From the NCBI RefSeq assembly GCF_021389975.1, contig NZ_CP089981.1, positions 372,001 to 436,000 on the forward strand: a stretch of DNA of 64,000 nt, given 5' to 3'. Of the stretch, positions 7,990-17,169 are shown one piece after another; the first letter of the stretch is position 1, and each line of letters begins with the position of its first letter. The translations under genes and the position numbers were made by a program. The stretch comes from Fulvivirga ulvae. Its GTDB lineage: Bacteria; Bacteroidota; Bacteroidia; Cytophagales; Cyclobacteriaceae. The notes beneath the pieces were generated by a model, which did not search any database, was not told the DNA's origin, and was given only the letters and a program-made list of their open reading frames with translations.

Positions 7990-10320
7990 ATGAAGATTTA
8001 CATCCTAACATTAGTATCGGCCATTCTCATCACATCCTGCAACAAGACAGCGTCAGACGTCGCTTCTGCCGATACTGCAGAAAGTTCAGGAGCAGATTAT
8101 ACTCAATATGTAAACCCTCTGATCGGCACAAGCAAAATGGGACATGTGTTCCCCGGGGCAACCGCACCTTTTGGAATGGTACAGCTAAGTCCGCAGACCA
8201 ACTTTGAGGTGATGTACGATGCTAACGGCAACTATAACCGCAAAACTTACGAATACTGCGCGGGCTATCAATATAGAGACTCTACAATCATCGGTTTTGC
8301 ACATACTAACTTTAGTGGCACCGGCCACTCCGACCTGGGTGACTTCCTCATAATGCCCACCACAGGCAAGCTGATAACCGAGCCCATAAGAACAGACGAA
8401 GGCTCAAAGGGGTTTTACTCTACCTTTAATCATGACAAGGAACGGGCAACTCCCGGGTATTACAAAGTACACCTGGATAGCTATGACATTCAAGCTGAGC
8501 TGACTGCTACGGAAAGAGTAGGTTTTCATCAATACACTTTCCCGGAATCTGAAGACGCACATATTATTCTGGACCTGGTTTATAATGTATACCACCACGA
8601 TAATAAGAATGTCTGGACATTCATCAGAGTGGAAAACGACTCGTTAGTAACCGGATACAGGCAAACCAAGGGATGGGCCAGAACAAAAAAGGTGTTTTTT
8701 GCCATGCAGTTTTCAAAACCCTTCGTGAGCTATGGACACAAAAAATACGACGAAGTCAAATATGATGGTTTCTACAGAAGATTCGATCAATCTGAAAATT
8801 TCCCGGAAATGGCAGGAAAGGATATCCGTGCTTATTTCAATTTCAATACAACTGAGGCTGAAAAGATCATGGTCAAATTTGCTCTTTCACCGGTAAGCAC
8901 AGCCGGAGCAATGAAGAATTTGCAGGCGGAGGTACCTCACTGGGATTTCAATAAGGTAAAGGAGCAAGCAAAGTCTAAATGGAACAGTGAGCTATCCAAA
9001 ATTGAGGTGAACACTTTAACTGAAGGTGACAAGATAAACTTCTACACTGCATTGTACCACACCTGCCTCTCTCCGGTCATATATGAAGACGTAGACGGAC
9101 AATACAGAGGGCTGGATCAAAATATCCACCAGTCCGATGGTTTTACAAACTACACTGTTTTCTCACTGTGGGATACTTACCGGGCGCTGCATCCGCTTTT
9201 CAATATCATACAGCCTGATCGTAACAATGACATGATCAAATCTATGCTGGCGCATCACGACCAGAGTGTGCACCACATGCTTCCTATATGGAGTCACTAT
9301 GCCAATGAAAACTGGTGTATGATAGGCTACCATGCTACTTCCGTGATAGCCGATGCCATGGCAAAAAATGTGGGTGATTTTGATCATGAACGGGCTCTTC
9401 AGGCGTCTGTAAATACTGCAAATGTTAAATATTTTGACGGACTGGGCGATTATATCTCCTACCAGTATGTGCCCGATGATAAAAGCCACTCTTCGGTATC
9501 TAAAACACTGGAATATGCCTATAATGACTGGTGTATTGCACAAATGGCCAGAAATACAGGACAAGGTAAAACAGAAACCGAATTTTTAAAAAGATCGGAA
9601 TATTACAAAAATGTGTATGACTACAAGACGGGCTACATGAGGCCTAAACTCGCTGACGGTACCTTCCGCAAAAATTTTGACCCGATGGATACCCATGGCC
9701 AGGGCTTTATCGAAGGCAATGCATGGAACTATGGTCTGTATGTACCACAAAACATCGATACCATGATCAATATGATGGGTGGCAAAGATCGTTTTACAGA
9801 ACATCTTGACTCGCTCTTCACTATGGAAATCGACGACAAGCATATTGAAAAACATGAGGATATCACGCGTGATGGTATTATTGGCAACTATGTGCATGGA
9901 AATGAACCCGGCCATCATATACCTTACTTGTATAATTGGACCGGCCACCCTGATAAAACCCAGGAACGTGTTCGCATGATTATGAATACCATGTATGCCC
10001 CAACGGTTGAAGGTTTATGCGGAAACGACGATGCCGGACAAATGAGCGCCTGGTATATTTTCAGCAGCCTGGGCTTCTACCCTGTTACACCCGGGTCGCC
10101 TTACTATGCCTTGGGAAGCCCTCTGGTAAAAGAAGCCACTCTAAAGTTGAGCAATGGTAAAACGCTGAAAATCATAGCCAACAACCAAAGCATAGAAAAC
10201 GTGTATGTTGCCGGAGTTACCGTAAATGGAGAAAAGCTTGAAAGTACGCAACTCTCCCATGAGCACCTCATGAATGGTGGTGAGATTGTGTATGAAATGA
10301 CGAATAAGGTTGAGAAATGA
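7990..10320 (+). CDS. GH92 family alpha-mannosidase, lipoprotein
   Basis: A 776-residue exo-acting, calcium-dependent alpha-mannosidase of glycoside hydrolase family 92. The ATG at 7990 begins a lipoprotein signal with lipobox LITSC (Cys 17), so the enzyme is probably anchored to the outer membrane or periplasmic face. Family landmarks are YVNPLIGTSKMGHVFPGATAPFG-type opening (split here for length), FAHTNFSGTGHSDLGDF, EGNAWNYGLYVPQ and CGNDDAGQMSAWYIFSSLGF with FYPVTPGSPYY. The longer frame from 7816 overlaps the exporter gene and lacks family similarity. No SusC/SusD pair or other glycan genes lie nearby, so this is a solitary GH92 rather than part of a polysaccharide utilisation locus. Confidence 0.93.
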   Translation: MKIYILTLVSAILITSCNKTASDVASADTAESSGADYTQYVNPLIGTSKMGHVFPGATAPFGMVQLSPQTNFEVMYDANGNYNRKTYEYCAGYQYRDSTIIGFAHTNFSGTGHSDLGDFLIMPTTGKLITEPIRTDEGSKGFYSTFNHDKERATPGYYKVHLDSYDIQAELTATERVGFHQYTFPESEDAHIILDLVYNVYHHDNKNVWTFIRVENDSLVTGYRQTKGWARTKKVFFAMQFSKPFVSYGHKKYDEVKYDGFYRRFDQSENFPEMAGKDIRAYFNFNTTEAEKIMVKFALSPVSTAGAMKNLQAEVPHWDFNKVKEQAKSKWNSELSKIEVNTLTEGDKINFYTALYHTCLSPVIYEDVDGQYRGLDQNIHQSDGFTNYTVFSLWDTYRALHPLFNIIQPDRNNDMIKSMLAHHDQSVHHMLPIWSHYANENWCMIGYHATSVIADAMAKNVGDFDHERALQASVNTANVKYFDGLGDYISYQYVPDDKSHSSVSKTLEYAYNDWCIAQMARNTGQGKTETEFLKRSEYYKNVYDYKTGYMRPKLADGTFRKNFDPMDTHGQGFIEGNAWNYGLYVPQNIDTMINMMGGKDRFTEHLDSLFTMEIDDKHIEKHEDITRDGIIGNYVHGNEPGHHIPYLYNWTGHPDKTQERVRMIMNTMYAPTVEGLCGNDDAGQMSAWYIFSSLGFYPVTPGSPYYALGSPLVKEATLKLSNGKTLKIIANNQSIENVYVAGVTVNGEKLESTQLSHEHLMNGGEIVYEMTNKVEK

Positions 10321-10436
10321 GGCTACTTTGATAAACAGAATATCTAATCAAAAAACACCGCAGTTACTTTTTCCTCTTCATTAAGATTTATCTCATATAA
10401 ACCCAGTTATTCAGTAACTTCATACGATATTGATTT

Positions 10437-10973
10437 ATGAGTTTTTACCACAGCATTCTCGAAATAAGGGAAGGTGCGTCAAAGAGTGTAATCAAAAATG
10501 CATATAGGAAACTGGCTAAACAGTATCATCCTGACATAAGTACAGAAGATAATGCGGAGGAAATGTTTATTGAAATTACCGAAGCCTATCAATATCTTAT
10601 GCAAGGCTTTGGTACCGAAAAGGGCTATTCATATACAGGTTTTGAAGATACAGTCAACAGCAAAGAGGAACTCCGTCGAGAAAGAGCACAACAGTATGCC
10701 AGAATGCAATTTGAGGCTTTCATAAGAAAGAATGATGCCTTTAAAAAGACCTGGTATTATAACCCTGTGAAGTACTTTTCATACACCTTAATCTATCTGA
10801 TCTACACCGCTTCAATTGCAATGTTTTTATCCCCATTGCTAACCTGGGTATTCATACAGGATGGCAGCTATGCTCTTGGGTGTATTTTACTTGTATTGAT
10901 AAGTTCACATTTTTATACATTAGCAAGGGCATTTCATAAGGGTGTAAAACCTTATTTTGAAAATTATAGTTAG
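10437..10973 (+). CDS. J-domain protein with C-terminal membrane segments
   Basis: A 178-residue protein with an N-terminal J domain (residues about 3-62) that has the DnaK-stimulating HPD motif at 31-33 and the usual helix II/III pattern (NAYRKLAKQY, EITEAYQYLM). After a charged linker two hydrophobic helices follow (about 117-138 and 142-163), so the J domain would be tethered at the inner membrane. It lacks the Gly/Phe and zinc-finger regions of DnaJ proper. Such co-chaperones recruit DnaK to specific sites; the client is unknown. The gene appears to be monocistronic. Confidence 0.85.
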   Translation: MSFYHSILEIREGASKSVIKNAYRKLAKQYHPDISTEDNAEEMFIEITEAYQYLMQGFGTEKGYSYTGFEDTVNSKEELRRERAQQYARMQFEAFIRKNDAFKKTWYYNPVKYFSYTLIYLIYTASIAMFLSPLLTWVFIQDGSYALGCILLVLISSHFYTLARAFHKGVKPYFENYS

Positions 10974-11123
10974 CAATAGCAAAAAATAAATCAAGATACC
11001 TCTCTGTCATATTTAGAAAAGAACTATACTTGCAGTTTTATTTACATCGGCTATTAGAAGGTTAGTGATGTTTTTAGCAACTATTTTTTAAACCTTTGAA
11101 ACGCCATTATTAAATTATTTCAA

Positions 11124-11528
11124 ATGCACACCATTTTTGTTAAATCTAAATTAAAGCTATTCTTATTACCCCTGATTATTCTTTTTTCATGTGAAGATGA
11201 CGAGATCGTTGAAATCAAGAAACCTGAAATAACCGTTATTTCACCACATACCGGTCCCTACTCGAGTGATAAGCCAGTAGACATTACAATTGTAGTAACG
11301 TCTGAAACAGAACTTAAGGCTTACAGTTATGAAATAATCAATAACCTTTGGCCAGGTTATTATAGTAAACATTCAGGAGTCTTGACAGGCACAAGTGATA
11401 CTATCAAAGCCACATTTTCGTACAACACAACCACTGAAAAACATTTTGGCCTACACGTAAACGCTTCTGACATCAATGACGAAAAAGCAGAAAAAGTAGT
11501 CACTGGTTTTACTGTGAGAGGGTATTAA
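11124..11528 (+). CDS. Small secreted lipoprotein with Ig-like fold, unknown function
   Basis: A 134-residue protein. The hydrophobic leader LKLFLLPLIILFSC ends in a lipobox-like FSC, followed by acidic EDDEIVEIKKPEI, the typical spacer of exported Bacteroidota lipoproteins. The rest is beta-strand-rich (ITVISPHTGPYSSDKPVDITI ... GFTVRGY) and resembles Ig-like DUF4625 lipoproteins, but I am not certain of that family. No operon partner is intact: the next 800 bases hold a decayed gene. Confidence 0.6.
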   Translation: MHTIFVKSKLKLFLLPLIILFSCEDDEIVEIKKPEITVISPHTGPYSSDKPVDITIVVTSETELKAYSYEIINNLWPGYYSKHSGVLTGTSDTIKATFSYNTTTEKHFGLHVNASDINDEKAEKVVTGFTVRGY

Positions 11529-11605
11529 AAATTGTCTTATAATCAAATATCTATCTCTTTGCTCATACCAAAACTCTATTTTCCTGTACTTTTAAAGTAT
11601 TACAA

Positions 11606-12017
11606 ATGTTTCAAAAAAATCTTAGTTGCTTTAATTTTTACAGCTTTCCCTTCTATAGCAAGAGCTTAAAACACACTTTCTGTTTCCAGCGACACTTTAA
11701 GTAGTTTTCAAAAACCGATCCTGTTACTCAGAAGCATCTTCAGCCAACATCAGATTATGCTGCTATTTTTTTCAGCAAAGTAATGGAAGAGTCGAAGCAC
11801 AAACATCCATTAGTAAAACGGGGAAAGTACTTACATTCATAGGTGTTCCTCTGGCCATATTAGGAGGGATAATGGTATCAATGCAGATGCTACTTATTAC
11901 AATTGTACTAATGGCAACTGTGAGGGAGACGCTCAGGGCAGTTTCGGTGCAGTTATTCTTGCAACCGGTATTGGTATAACCGGAACAGGTATAGTTCTGG
12001 ACTATCGACGTCAATAA
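11606..12017 (+). pseudogene. Decayed gene for a small secreted membrane protein
   Basis: Conceptual translation across frames gives a signal peptide (KKILVALIFTAFPSIARA, frame of 11613) followed by an in-frame TAA at 11667-11669, where CAA (the usual Q after the cleavage site) would fit; then NTLSVSSDTLSSFQ. A later frame carries SISKTGKVLTFIGVPLAILGG, and a one-base loss near 11880 moves the reading to NADATYYNCTNGNCEGDAQG and GAVILATGIGITGTG, ending at TAA 12015-12017. The pattern of one membrane helix, a CxNGxCxGD loop and a Gly-rich helix recalls a small two-helix protein type I have seen in Bacteroidota. At least one nonsense and two frame changes mean it cannot make the full product. 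Confidence 0.65.
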
Positions 12018-12085
12018 ATCCAAATAGGAAGTTTCGCCCTCACCTGAGTTTATGTACCGTACCATTCAAGTGAGAGCTATAAATT

Positions 12086-12205
12086 TTGAAAAACACTGCT
12101 AAAGGTGCATTCATCTTTATTGTTTTCATAACTTACCTCTTGCTTTACTACGTAATCAAACTGTGGCAATCACCTATCGTCCTTTTTACAGGTCAAAAAT
12201 ATTAA
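12086..12205 (+). CDS. Possible tiny single-helix membrane protein
   Basis: A 39-residue reading frame starts with TTG at 12086: LKNTAKGAFIFIVFITYLLL then YYVIKLWQSPIVLFTG. It is a basic N-terminus plus one membrane helix, which is a plausible small membrane protein. No ATG, no clear ribosome site, and its position just after a decayed gene mean it could equally be a remnant. Confidence 0.25.
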   Translation: MKNTAKGAFIFIVFITYLLLYYVIKLWQSPIVLFTGQKY

Positions 12206-12220
12206 AATTACTGCAAATAA

Positions 12221-12252
12221 TTGTTCGATAATCAAATATCTATTTAGATTTG
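12221..12252 (+). promoter_or_regulatory. Promoter of the five-gene envelope operon
   Basis: TTG (12221-12223), a 21-nt spacer and TAGATTTG (12245-12252), an exact -7 match. The leader to the ATG at 12353 would be about 95 nt. Confidence 0.6.
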
Positions 12253-12352
12253 CGCCCTATTTGATAAAGAGTCGAAATAAAAACGTTTACACTTTTGGCT
12301 CTTTGTGTATAAACAGACCAGGTCAATAAGGCTATACACGTAACTATTTTTC

Positions 12353-13033
12353 ATGACAACCACAATTAAAAGAAAGCTATCGGTTATATTTATTTTTGTG
12401 CTTTTGAGCACACTTACTTCCTGCTTTGACATTATCGATGAGATCACTGTAAATGCTGATGGCTCCGGAGAAATAACACTTACGGCCAACCTGAGCAAGA
12501 GCAAAACAAAGCTTGCCTCCATCATGCTGCTTGATAGTGTCAACGGCCATAAAGTACCTGCCCGTGAAGATATTGAGCACGCTCTCAACGAAGCTGTAAA
12601 TTATTTAAAGAACTCGGAGGGTATCTCAAACGTCAGTAAAAAGGCTGATTTTGACAATTATGTATTCTCCATAAGTTGCCATTTCAAGTCTGTAAATAAT
12701 ATTGACAACCTGCTTCAGGAAATCACCAAAAACCTGAAATTCAAGCCATTACTGGTATCTTATGATTTTAATGCCGCAAAAAAGACCTTCTCAAAGAATT
12801 ATACGTATAAACCTGAGACCAAAGCTGAATACGAAAAACTAAAAAGTGATGACAAGAAGGTGTTTAACGACGCCTCTTACACCTCAATATTCAGGTTTGA
12901 AAATGAAGTAGCATCATCTTCCAATACCGCTGCGAAAATATCAAAATCAAAAAAGGCTGTAATGCTGAGAGCTTCAGCGCTGGATGTAATTAACGGAAAT
13001 ATCAATCTTACAAACAAAGTACAATTAAAATAA
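12353..13033 (+). CDS. Lipoprotein of unknown function, first gene of an envelope operon
   Basis: A 226-residue protein with a lipoprotein signal (VIFIFVLLSTLTSC, lipobox LTSC, Cys at about 24). The mature part begins FDIIDEITVNADGSGEITLTANLS, a pattern seen in Bacteroidota lipoproteins whose gene precedes long exported proteins. The rest is mixed helix and strand with many lysines. I cannot name a family. It is followed 4 nt later by the 712-residue gene, with a strong promoter about 100 nt upstream. Confidence 0.7.
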   Translation: MTTTIKRKLSVIFIFVLLSTLTSCFDIIDEITVNADGSGEITLTANLSKSKTKLASIMLLDSVNGHKVPAREDIEHALNEAVNYLKNSEGISNVSKKADFDNYVFSISCHFKSVNNIDNLLQEITKNLKFKPLLVSYDFNAAKKTFSKNYTYKPETKAEYEKLKSDDKKVFNDASYTSIFRFENEVASSSNTAAKISKSKKAVMLRASALDVINGNINLTNKVQLK

Positions 13034-13037
13034 CAAC

Positions 13038-15176
13038 ATGAAATATCTTTTATTAATCTGTGCCCTTGTCAGTTTTTCAATAATCCGGGCGCAAGACCTC
13101 AGAGACCACATTCCTTCGAATGCATCCTTTGTCGGGAGTATTGACGGCAGCAAACTGCTGGAGTCTGTTGCTATCTCTGAGCTGGATAATTCCAAATTAG
13201 GGAAAGAAATGTTAAAGGCCTTTTCTAAAAAAACAGGTCAGGAGCTTTCCACAATCGAAGATATAGGAATAAATACCCAGGCTACTACTTACTTCTATTT
13301 TTATCAAACCGACAGCCTTTCTTATACCGTAATGCTTGCACCACTTAGCCAATCGCAATTTTTGGAGCAAGTTTATAAAGACAGTGAAATTACTCAAAAG
13401 GGTAACTACAAATATACCAAAGTTGATAACAGTGTATATGTAGCATGGGACAACAGCAAAATGGTCTTCGTATTGGGCAATTATAATGAAGCCTACTTTG
13501 CTGACTACGATTTTTCATCGATTGAAGCTGAACTGGCGGAAAATGCTGAGGTAGTAGAAGCCACAGAAGAAGAGGCAATAGTAGAGACTGTAGAAGCTAC
13601 TGAAGAACCAGTCCGGGAGTTTACCTATGATGACCTGCCTTACCTGTACAACTACTCTCTGCACCTTTATGCCAGTAATTATTATTATTTCTCCGAAGAC
13701 CTGAAAGCAGCTGCTCAAAACAATAATCCAGATGTATTAGAACAACTGCAAACTCAGGTGGACCAGCTTAAAAATTATGTTGCCGAGGTTGACAGCATCA
13801 GCAACCCTGACCCTGAAAACCTGGACAGCTATATCTCCAACAGGGCTTACTTCCTAAAACAGGCTATTTCCAATTTTAAAGACGCAAAAGATAGGGAACG
13901 TGCACTGAAGCTTGCTGAAGACGCAACATACCTGAGCGAAACTTTTAAGATTTATAAAAGCCAATACGACGATCCGTTGGTCTTCCTTGATTATTATGAT
14001 GAAAAAAGGGCTCTGGAATCTCGTTGGACAGAATTTATGCTACATCAGGCTATGACTCCGGCTCAAAAATCTATTGCTGCAAACAAACAGTATACTAATC
14101 AGTTTGACAGCAAAGCAGTAGTGAATATCTGGAACAATCATCTGGGAAACACTATGTCAGAAATATACGCTGGCATGTATACTGCTCTTAAAGGATACCC
14201 AAAAAGCCTGGACGAAATGATGGGTGGCTACGGAGAGCTATCTGCCAATCTTTATCTGGAGGGACACCAGGCACGCATCAGTGTGGACATGGGGTTGAGT
14301 GGCGACTTCGCTGAGATCTATGAGCGGATGGGTGATCAAAAGATCAATTCAAAATTCTTCAAATATCTTAATGAAGATAAGTTTTTAGGGTATATCAGCT
14401 ACAATGTTAACAGCAGAAATACACTTGAAGAGTACCCTAAACTCCTGGCCAGCACCTACGGCCCACTTCTTGAAGGCAAAATGCAGGATGAAATAGCTAT
14501 TGGTGCAGACCTCTTTTCATTACTACTCGATGAAGAAGCTGTTGCCAAACTTATTAAAGGAGATGCCATACTGGCTTTCACGGGCATTAACGAAAAAGAG
14601 GTAACTTATACGGATTATGAGTATGATGAAGATTACAATTACACTGCTGTAGAAAAAACAAAAAAGGAAAAACTTCCTGATTTCGTTTTTATGGCATCGA
14701 CTAAGGAAATGGACCTTACTGATAAGCTTATAAACTATCTTGTAAAAAAGGAAATGGCTGTAGCTGAGAATGGTTACTATAAGGTGATCCATAAGCAGCG
14801 CGACCTGCCCTTGGAACTGTACTTCGCCATTAAAAACGACATCTTTTTTCTAAGCACATCCGCTCAGGACATGGGCGACATTGTAAACGACAGGTACACT
14901 GCCAAACTCTCCGGTAAGCATAAGAAAATGATCAAACAGGGGAATTTCTCAGCCTTCTTTAACGGAAAAAAATTCGGAAAAGATTTTCCGCTTGGTACTA
15001 ATATGCCTAATATGGAGTTTGCCAGGTATGCGTTGGCAAATGCATCGGATCTCTATTTGAAATCCTCAAAGATCAAAAACAAAAAGATGCACAGTGAGTT
15101 GGTTATGGAAGTGCCGGCAAACCATAAAAACACATTATCCTACCTTTTGGATTTTATTGAACACATAGAAAATTAA
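13038..15176 (+). CDS. Large exported protein, DUF4836-like
   Basis: A 712-residue protein with a signal peptide (about 1-18, cut after SIIRA before QDL). The opening DLRDHIPSNASFVGSIDGSKLLE is close to the start of DUF4836-type proteins, which recur in Bacteroidota without known function; the assignment is tentative. Residues about 170-195 form a Glu/Val/Ala-rich low-complexity stretch (EVVEATEEEAIVETVEATEE) that interrupts the fold. The C-terminal half has repeated long strands typical of a periplasmic or surface protein. Its stop overlaps the next start by one base, so the two are translationally coupled. Confidence 0.7.
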   Translation: MKYLLLICALVSFSIIRAQDLRDHIPSNASFVGSIDGSKLLESVAISELDNSKLGKEMLKAFSKKTGQELSTIEDIGINTQATTYFYFYQTDSLSYTVMLAPLSQSQFLEQVYKDSEITQKGNYKYTKVDNSVYVAWDNSKMVFVLGNYNEAYFADYDFSSIEAELAENAEVVEATEEEAIVETVEATEEPVREFTYDDLPYLYNYSLHLYASNYYYFSEDLKAAAQNNNPDVLEQLQTQVDQLKNYVAEVDSISNPDPENLDSYISNRAYFLKQAISNFKDAKDRERALKLAEDATYLSETFKIYKSQYDDPLVFLDYYDEKRALESRWTEFMLHQAMTPAQKSIAANKQYTNQFDSKAVVNIWNNHLGNTMSEIYAGMYTALKGYPKSLDEMMGGYGELSANLYLEGHQARISVDMGLSGDFAEIYERMGDQKINSKFFKYLNEDKFLGYISYNVNSRNTLEEYPKLLASTYGPLLEGKMQDEIAIGADLFSLLLDEEAVAKLIKGDAILAFTGINEKEVTYTDYEYDEDYNYTAVEKTKKEKLPDFVFMASTKEMDLTDKLINYLVKKEMAVAENGYYKVIHKQRDLPLELYFAIKNDIFFLSTSAQDMGDIVNDRYTAKLSGKHKKMIKQGNFSAFFNGKKFGKDFPLGTNMPNMEFARYALANASDLYLKSSKIKNKKMHSELVMEVPANHKNTLSYLLDFIEHIEN

Positions 15177-16531
15177 TGAGCAGATCAGGTTTTTTAAAAT
15201 TTATAATGAGAGCAGCAGTAGTGGTCCTACTGCTGCTCTTCGTTTTTTATGGCTTTTTAAAGTACCGTCAGTATGACTCCTATCATGGCATAATCCACGA
15301 AAACGCTGACCTGATCATTAAGATCAACAGTGATCAGTTGATCCGAAAAATAGCATTCAATACGCTTTCCAACCCTTCTTATTACTTTAGTCCTTCACAA
15401 CAAGACAGCTTGAACGCCGATGAAGATGACGACGATGGCAGAGGCTTTACCCTACCCGCTAATCTTTTTGCTTACACCCTTAAAGGAGACTTAAAGACTT
15501 TTTATACTACGTTGAAAGTAAACGATTCATCTGCATTAAGATCATATATTCAAAAAAACCTGGAGATAAACCGCTTTACAACTTCTGAAAAATATAGTTA
15601 TGCGGCTTCTGACGACGGGAAGATACACATTGCATTTGACCACCAGAGGATAGTTCTGGCTTACACATTCACCGGCAAGGATGTACAAGCTACACTGGAG
15701 GATATCCTCTTTCAAACCAAAACTATTAACGCTGACAGCAAAATTATAGCTATTCTAAAGGATGCAGATGGCGATGCCGTAATTATGCAAGATCAAAATA
15801 TAACCAACGTAGACTTTGACAACGGTAAAGTTACCTTGTCAGGAATACTGAACCTTGCCCCGGAAATAGAGCTTCCCTCAACTTCGTCTTTGACCAAACC
15901 GGACACCAGTGCTTCAATTCATATTGGACTTGCCGGCAAAGTGCCCGATCAATACCTGAAAAATTACGAGATCAACCATATTACCATACCTTTGGACAGC
16001 CTGGCAAAGGATTACGAAGGCTATCTTGACCTGCGGATAGCAGGAACAGCTACTCAGTATGATACCATTATTACGTACGACTATAATGATGATTTCGAAA
16101 AAGTGGAAGTAAAAACTTTGAACGAAAGCCAAGTGCCGGGAGTAAAAGTACTGGTCAGAGGAAAAGCAATCCCCATGATGGAAGTGCTGAAAAAAAACCA
16201 GGTCGTGCTCAATAACAAGCTTAACAGAACGGTATTTCCTTTACTGGACATGAATATCAAGACAAAGGGAACGTCTGAATTAGTACTCACTAATATCGAT
16301 GACCAATTCGAAGCAGACTTAGCCGGTTCTTCGGACTTTTTTATGCTTTATGCCAATTTTCAGCGTATGGCTTCAGAAAACCCTTTGTCCGTTAAACTCG
16401 AATACCTGAAAAACCTCAGAACTTTAAACATTAATGCTTCACAGGCAGGAGAAGCTGTTAATATTAAGGGACAGCTGTTGCTCAAAAACAAAGATATCAA
16501 TGCTTTAATGCAATTGATTGAACTAATTTAA
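15176..16531 (+). CDS. Membrane-anchored protein of unknown function in the envelope operon
   Basis: A 451-residue protein with one N-terminal membrane helix (about 10-26, AVVVLLLLFVFYGFL) and a long extracytoplasmic part. ADLIIKINSDQLIRKI near residue 40 parallels NASFVGSIDGSKLLE in the preceding gene product, suggesting the two share a distantly related domain. There is an acidic patch NADEDDDDGRGF near residue 82. No enzymatic motif is visible. The start codon overlaps the stop of the 13038 gene. Confidence 0.7.
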   Translation: MSRSGFLKFIMRAAVVVLLLLFVFYGFLKYRQYDSYHGIIHENADLIIKINSDQLIRKIAFNTLSNPSYYFSPSQQDSLNADEDDDDGRGFTLPANLFAYTLKGDLKTFYTTLKVNDSSALRSYIQKNLEINRFTTSEKYSYAASDDGKIHIAFDHQRIVLAYTFTGKDVQATLEDILFQTKTINADSKIIAILKDADGDAVIMQDQNITNVDFDNGKVTLSGILNLAPEIELPSTSSLTKPDTSASIHIGLAGKVPDQYLKNYEINHITIPLDSLAKDYEGYLDLRIAGTATQYDTIITYDYNDDFEKVEVKTLNESQVPGVKVLVRGKAIPMMEVLKKNQVVLNNKLNRTVFPLLDMNIKTKGTSELVLTNIDDQFEADLAGSSDFFMLYANFQRMASENPLSVKLEYLKNLRTLNINASQAGEAVNIKGQLLLKNKDINALMQLIELI

Positions 16532-16536
16532 CTCAG

Positions 16537-17166
16537 ATGCGGTGTGAAATAAAATTTCTGGTTTGCCTTTGTATTATGGCACCAGCTTTTTACCTGCGGG
16601 CTCAAACAATCGCTATAAACTACTCAATCGGAGCGACTGGTGTTTGGGAAAATAATGGATGGGAACCATTAGGAGGCTATCCGGCAGGTGAGGAACAAGA
16701 TGATTACACCGGCCATAGAAACCTGCAGCTAGGCTTTACCTACAGCCATTTCATAACCAAAAAGCTAACTTTAGAGTCAGGCGTGTATTTCTCTCACTAC
16801 GATCTCAAAACCCGCATTAGGCACGATCGTCCTTTGCCGTCGCTTATTAATTACTATGAAATTTCTTATTTTACCCTGCCTCTCTCCGCCGACCTTACCT
16901 TTGGAAAGTGGTTTTTCCTATGCGCAGGAGCGAGAATTGATTTCTCTCCGGGGAATTCTTCGCTACCCGAAATTGATAAATTCGGATTGGGATTAGAGGC
17001 AGGATTAGGTGTACATACATATATTGACAATTTCTACTTCAGGTTCAAGCCTCATATTAGAAACCATGCCATAACCAATTTCAAAAATAAAGATTTGTCA
17101 TATGACATCTGGAATGCAAATATTGAGATCAGCGTAGGGCATGTACTGAATACTCATAAAAACTAG
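16537..17166 (+). CDS. Outer-membrane beta-barrel-like protein
   Basis: A 209-residue protein with a signal peptide (about 1-22, FLRAQ) followed by alternating amphipathic strands ending in aromatic residues (LQLGFTYSHFITKKLTLESGVYFSHY, HTYIDNFYFRFKPHI split across strands), as in small PorT/OMP_b-brl barrels of Bacteroidota. It lies 5 nt after the preceding gene and 3 nt before the Crp-type regulator, so it is inside the same transcript. Confidence 0.7.
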   Translation: MRCEIKFLVCLCIMAPAFYLRAQTIAINYSIGATGVWENNGWEPLGGYPAGEEQDDYTGHRNLQLGFTYSHFITKKLTLESGVYFSHYDLKTRIRHDRPLPSLINYYEISYFTLPLSADLTFGKWFFLCAGARIDFSPGNSSLPEIDKFGLGLEAGLGVHTYIDNFYFRFKPHIRNHAITNFKNKDLSYDIWNANIEISVGHVLNTHKN

Positions 17167-17169
17167 TTT

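Noticed and set aside
11772..12065. 97-residue minus-strand frame opposite the decayed gene
   Set aside because: It mirrors the conserved blocks of the plus-strand decayed gene and has no independent features.
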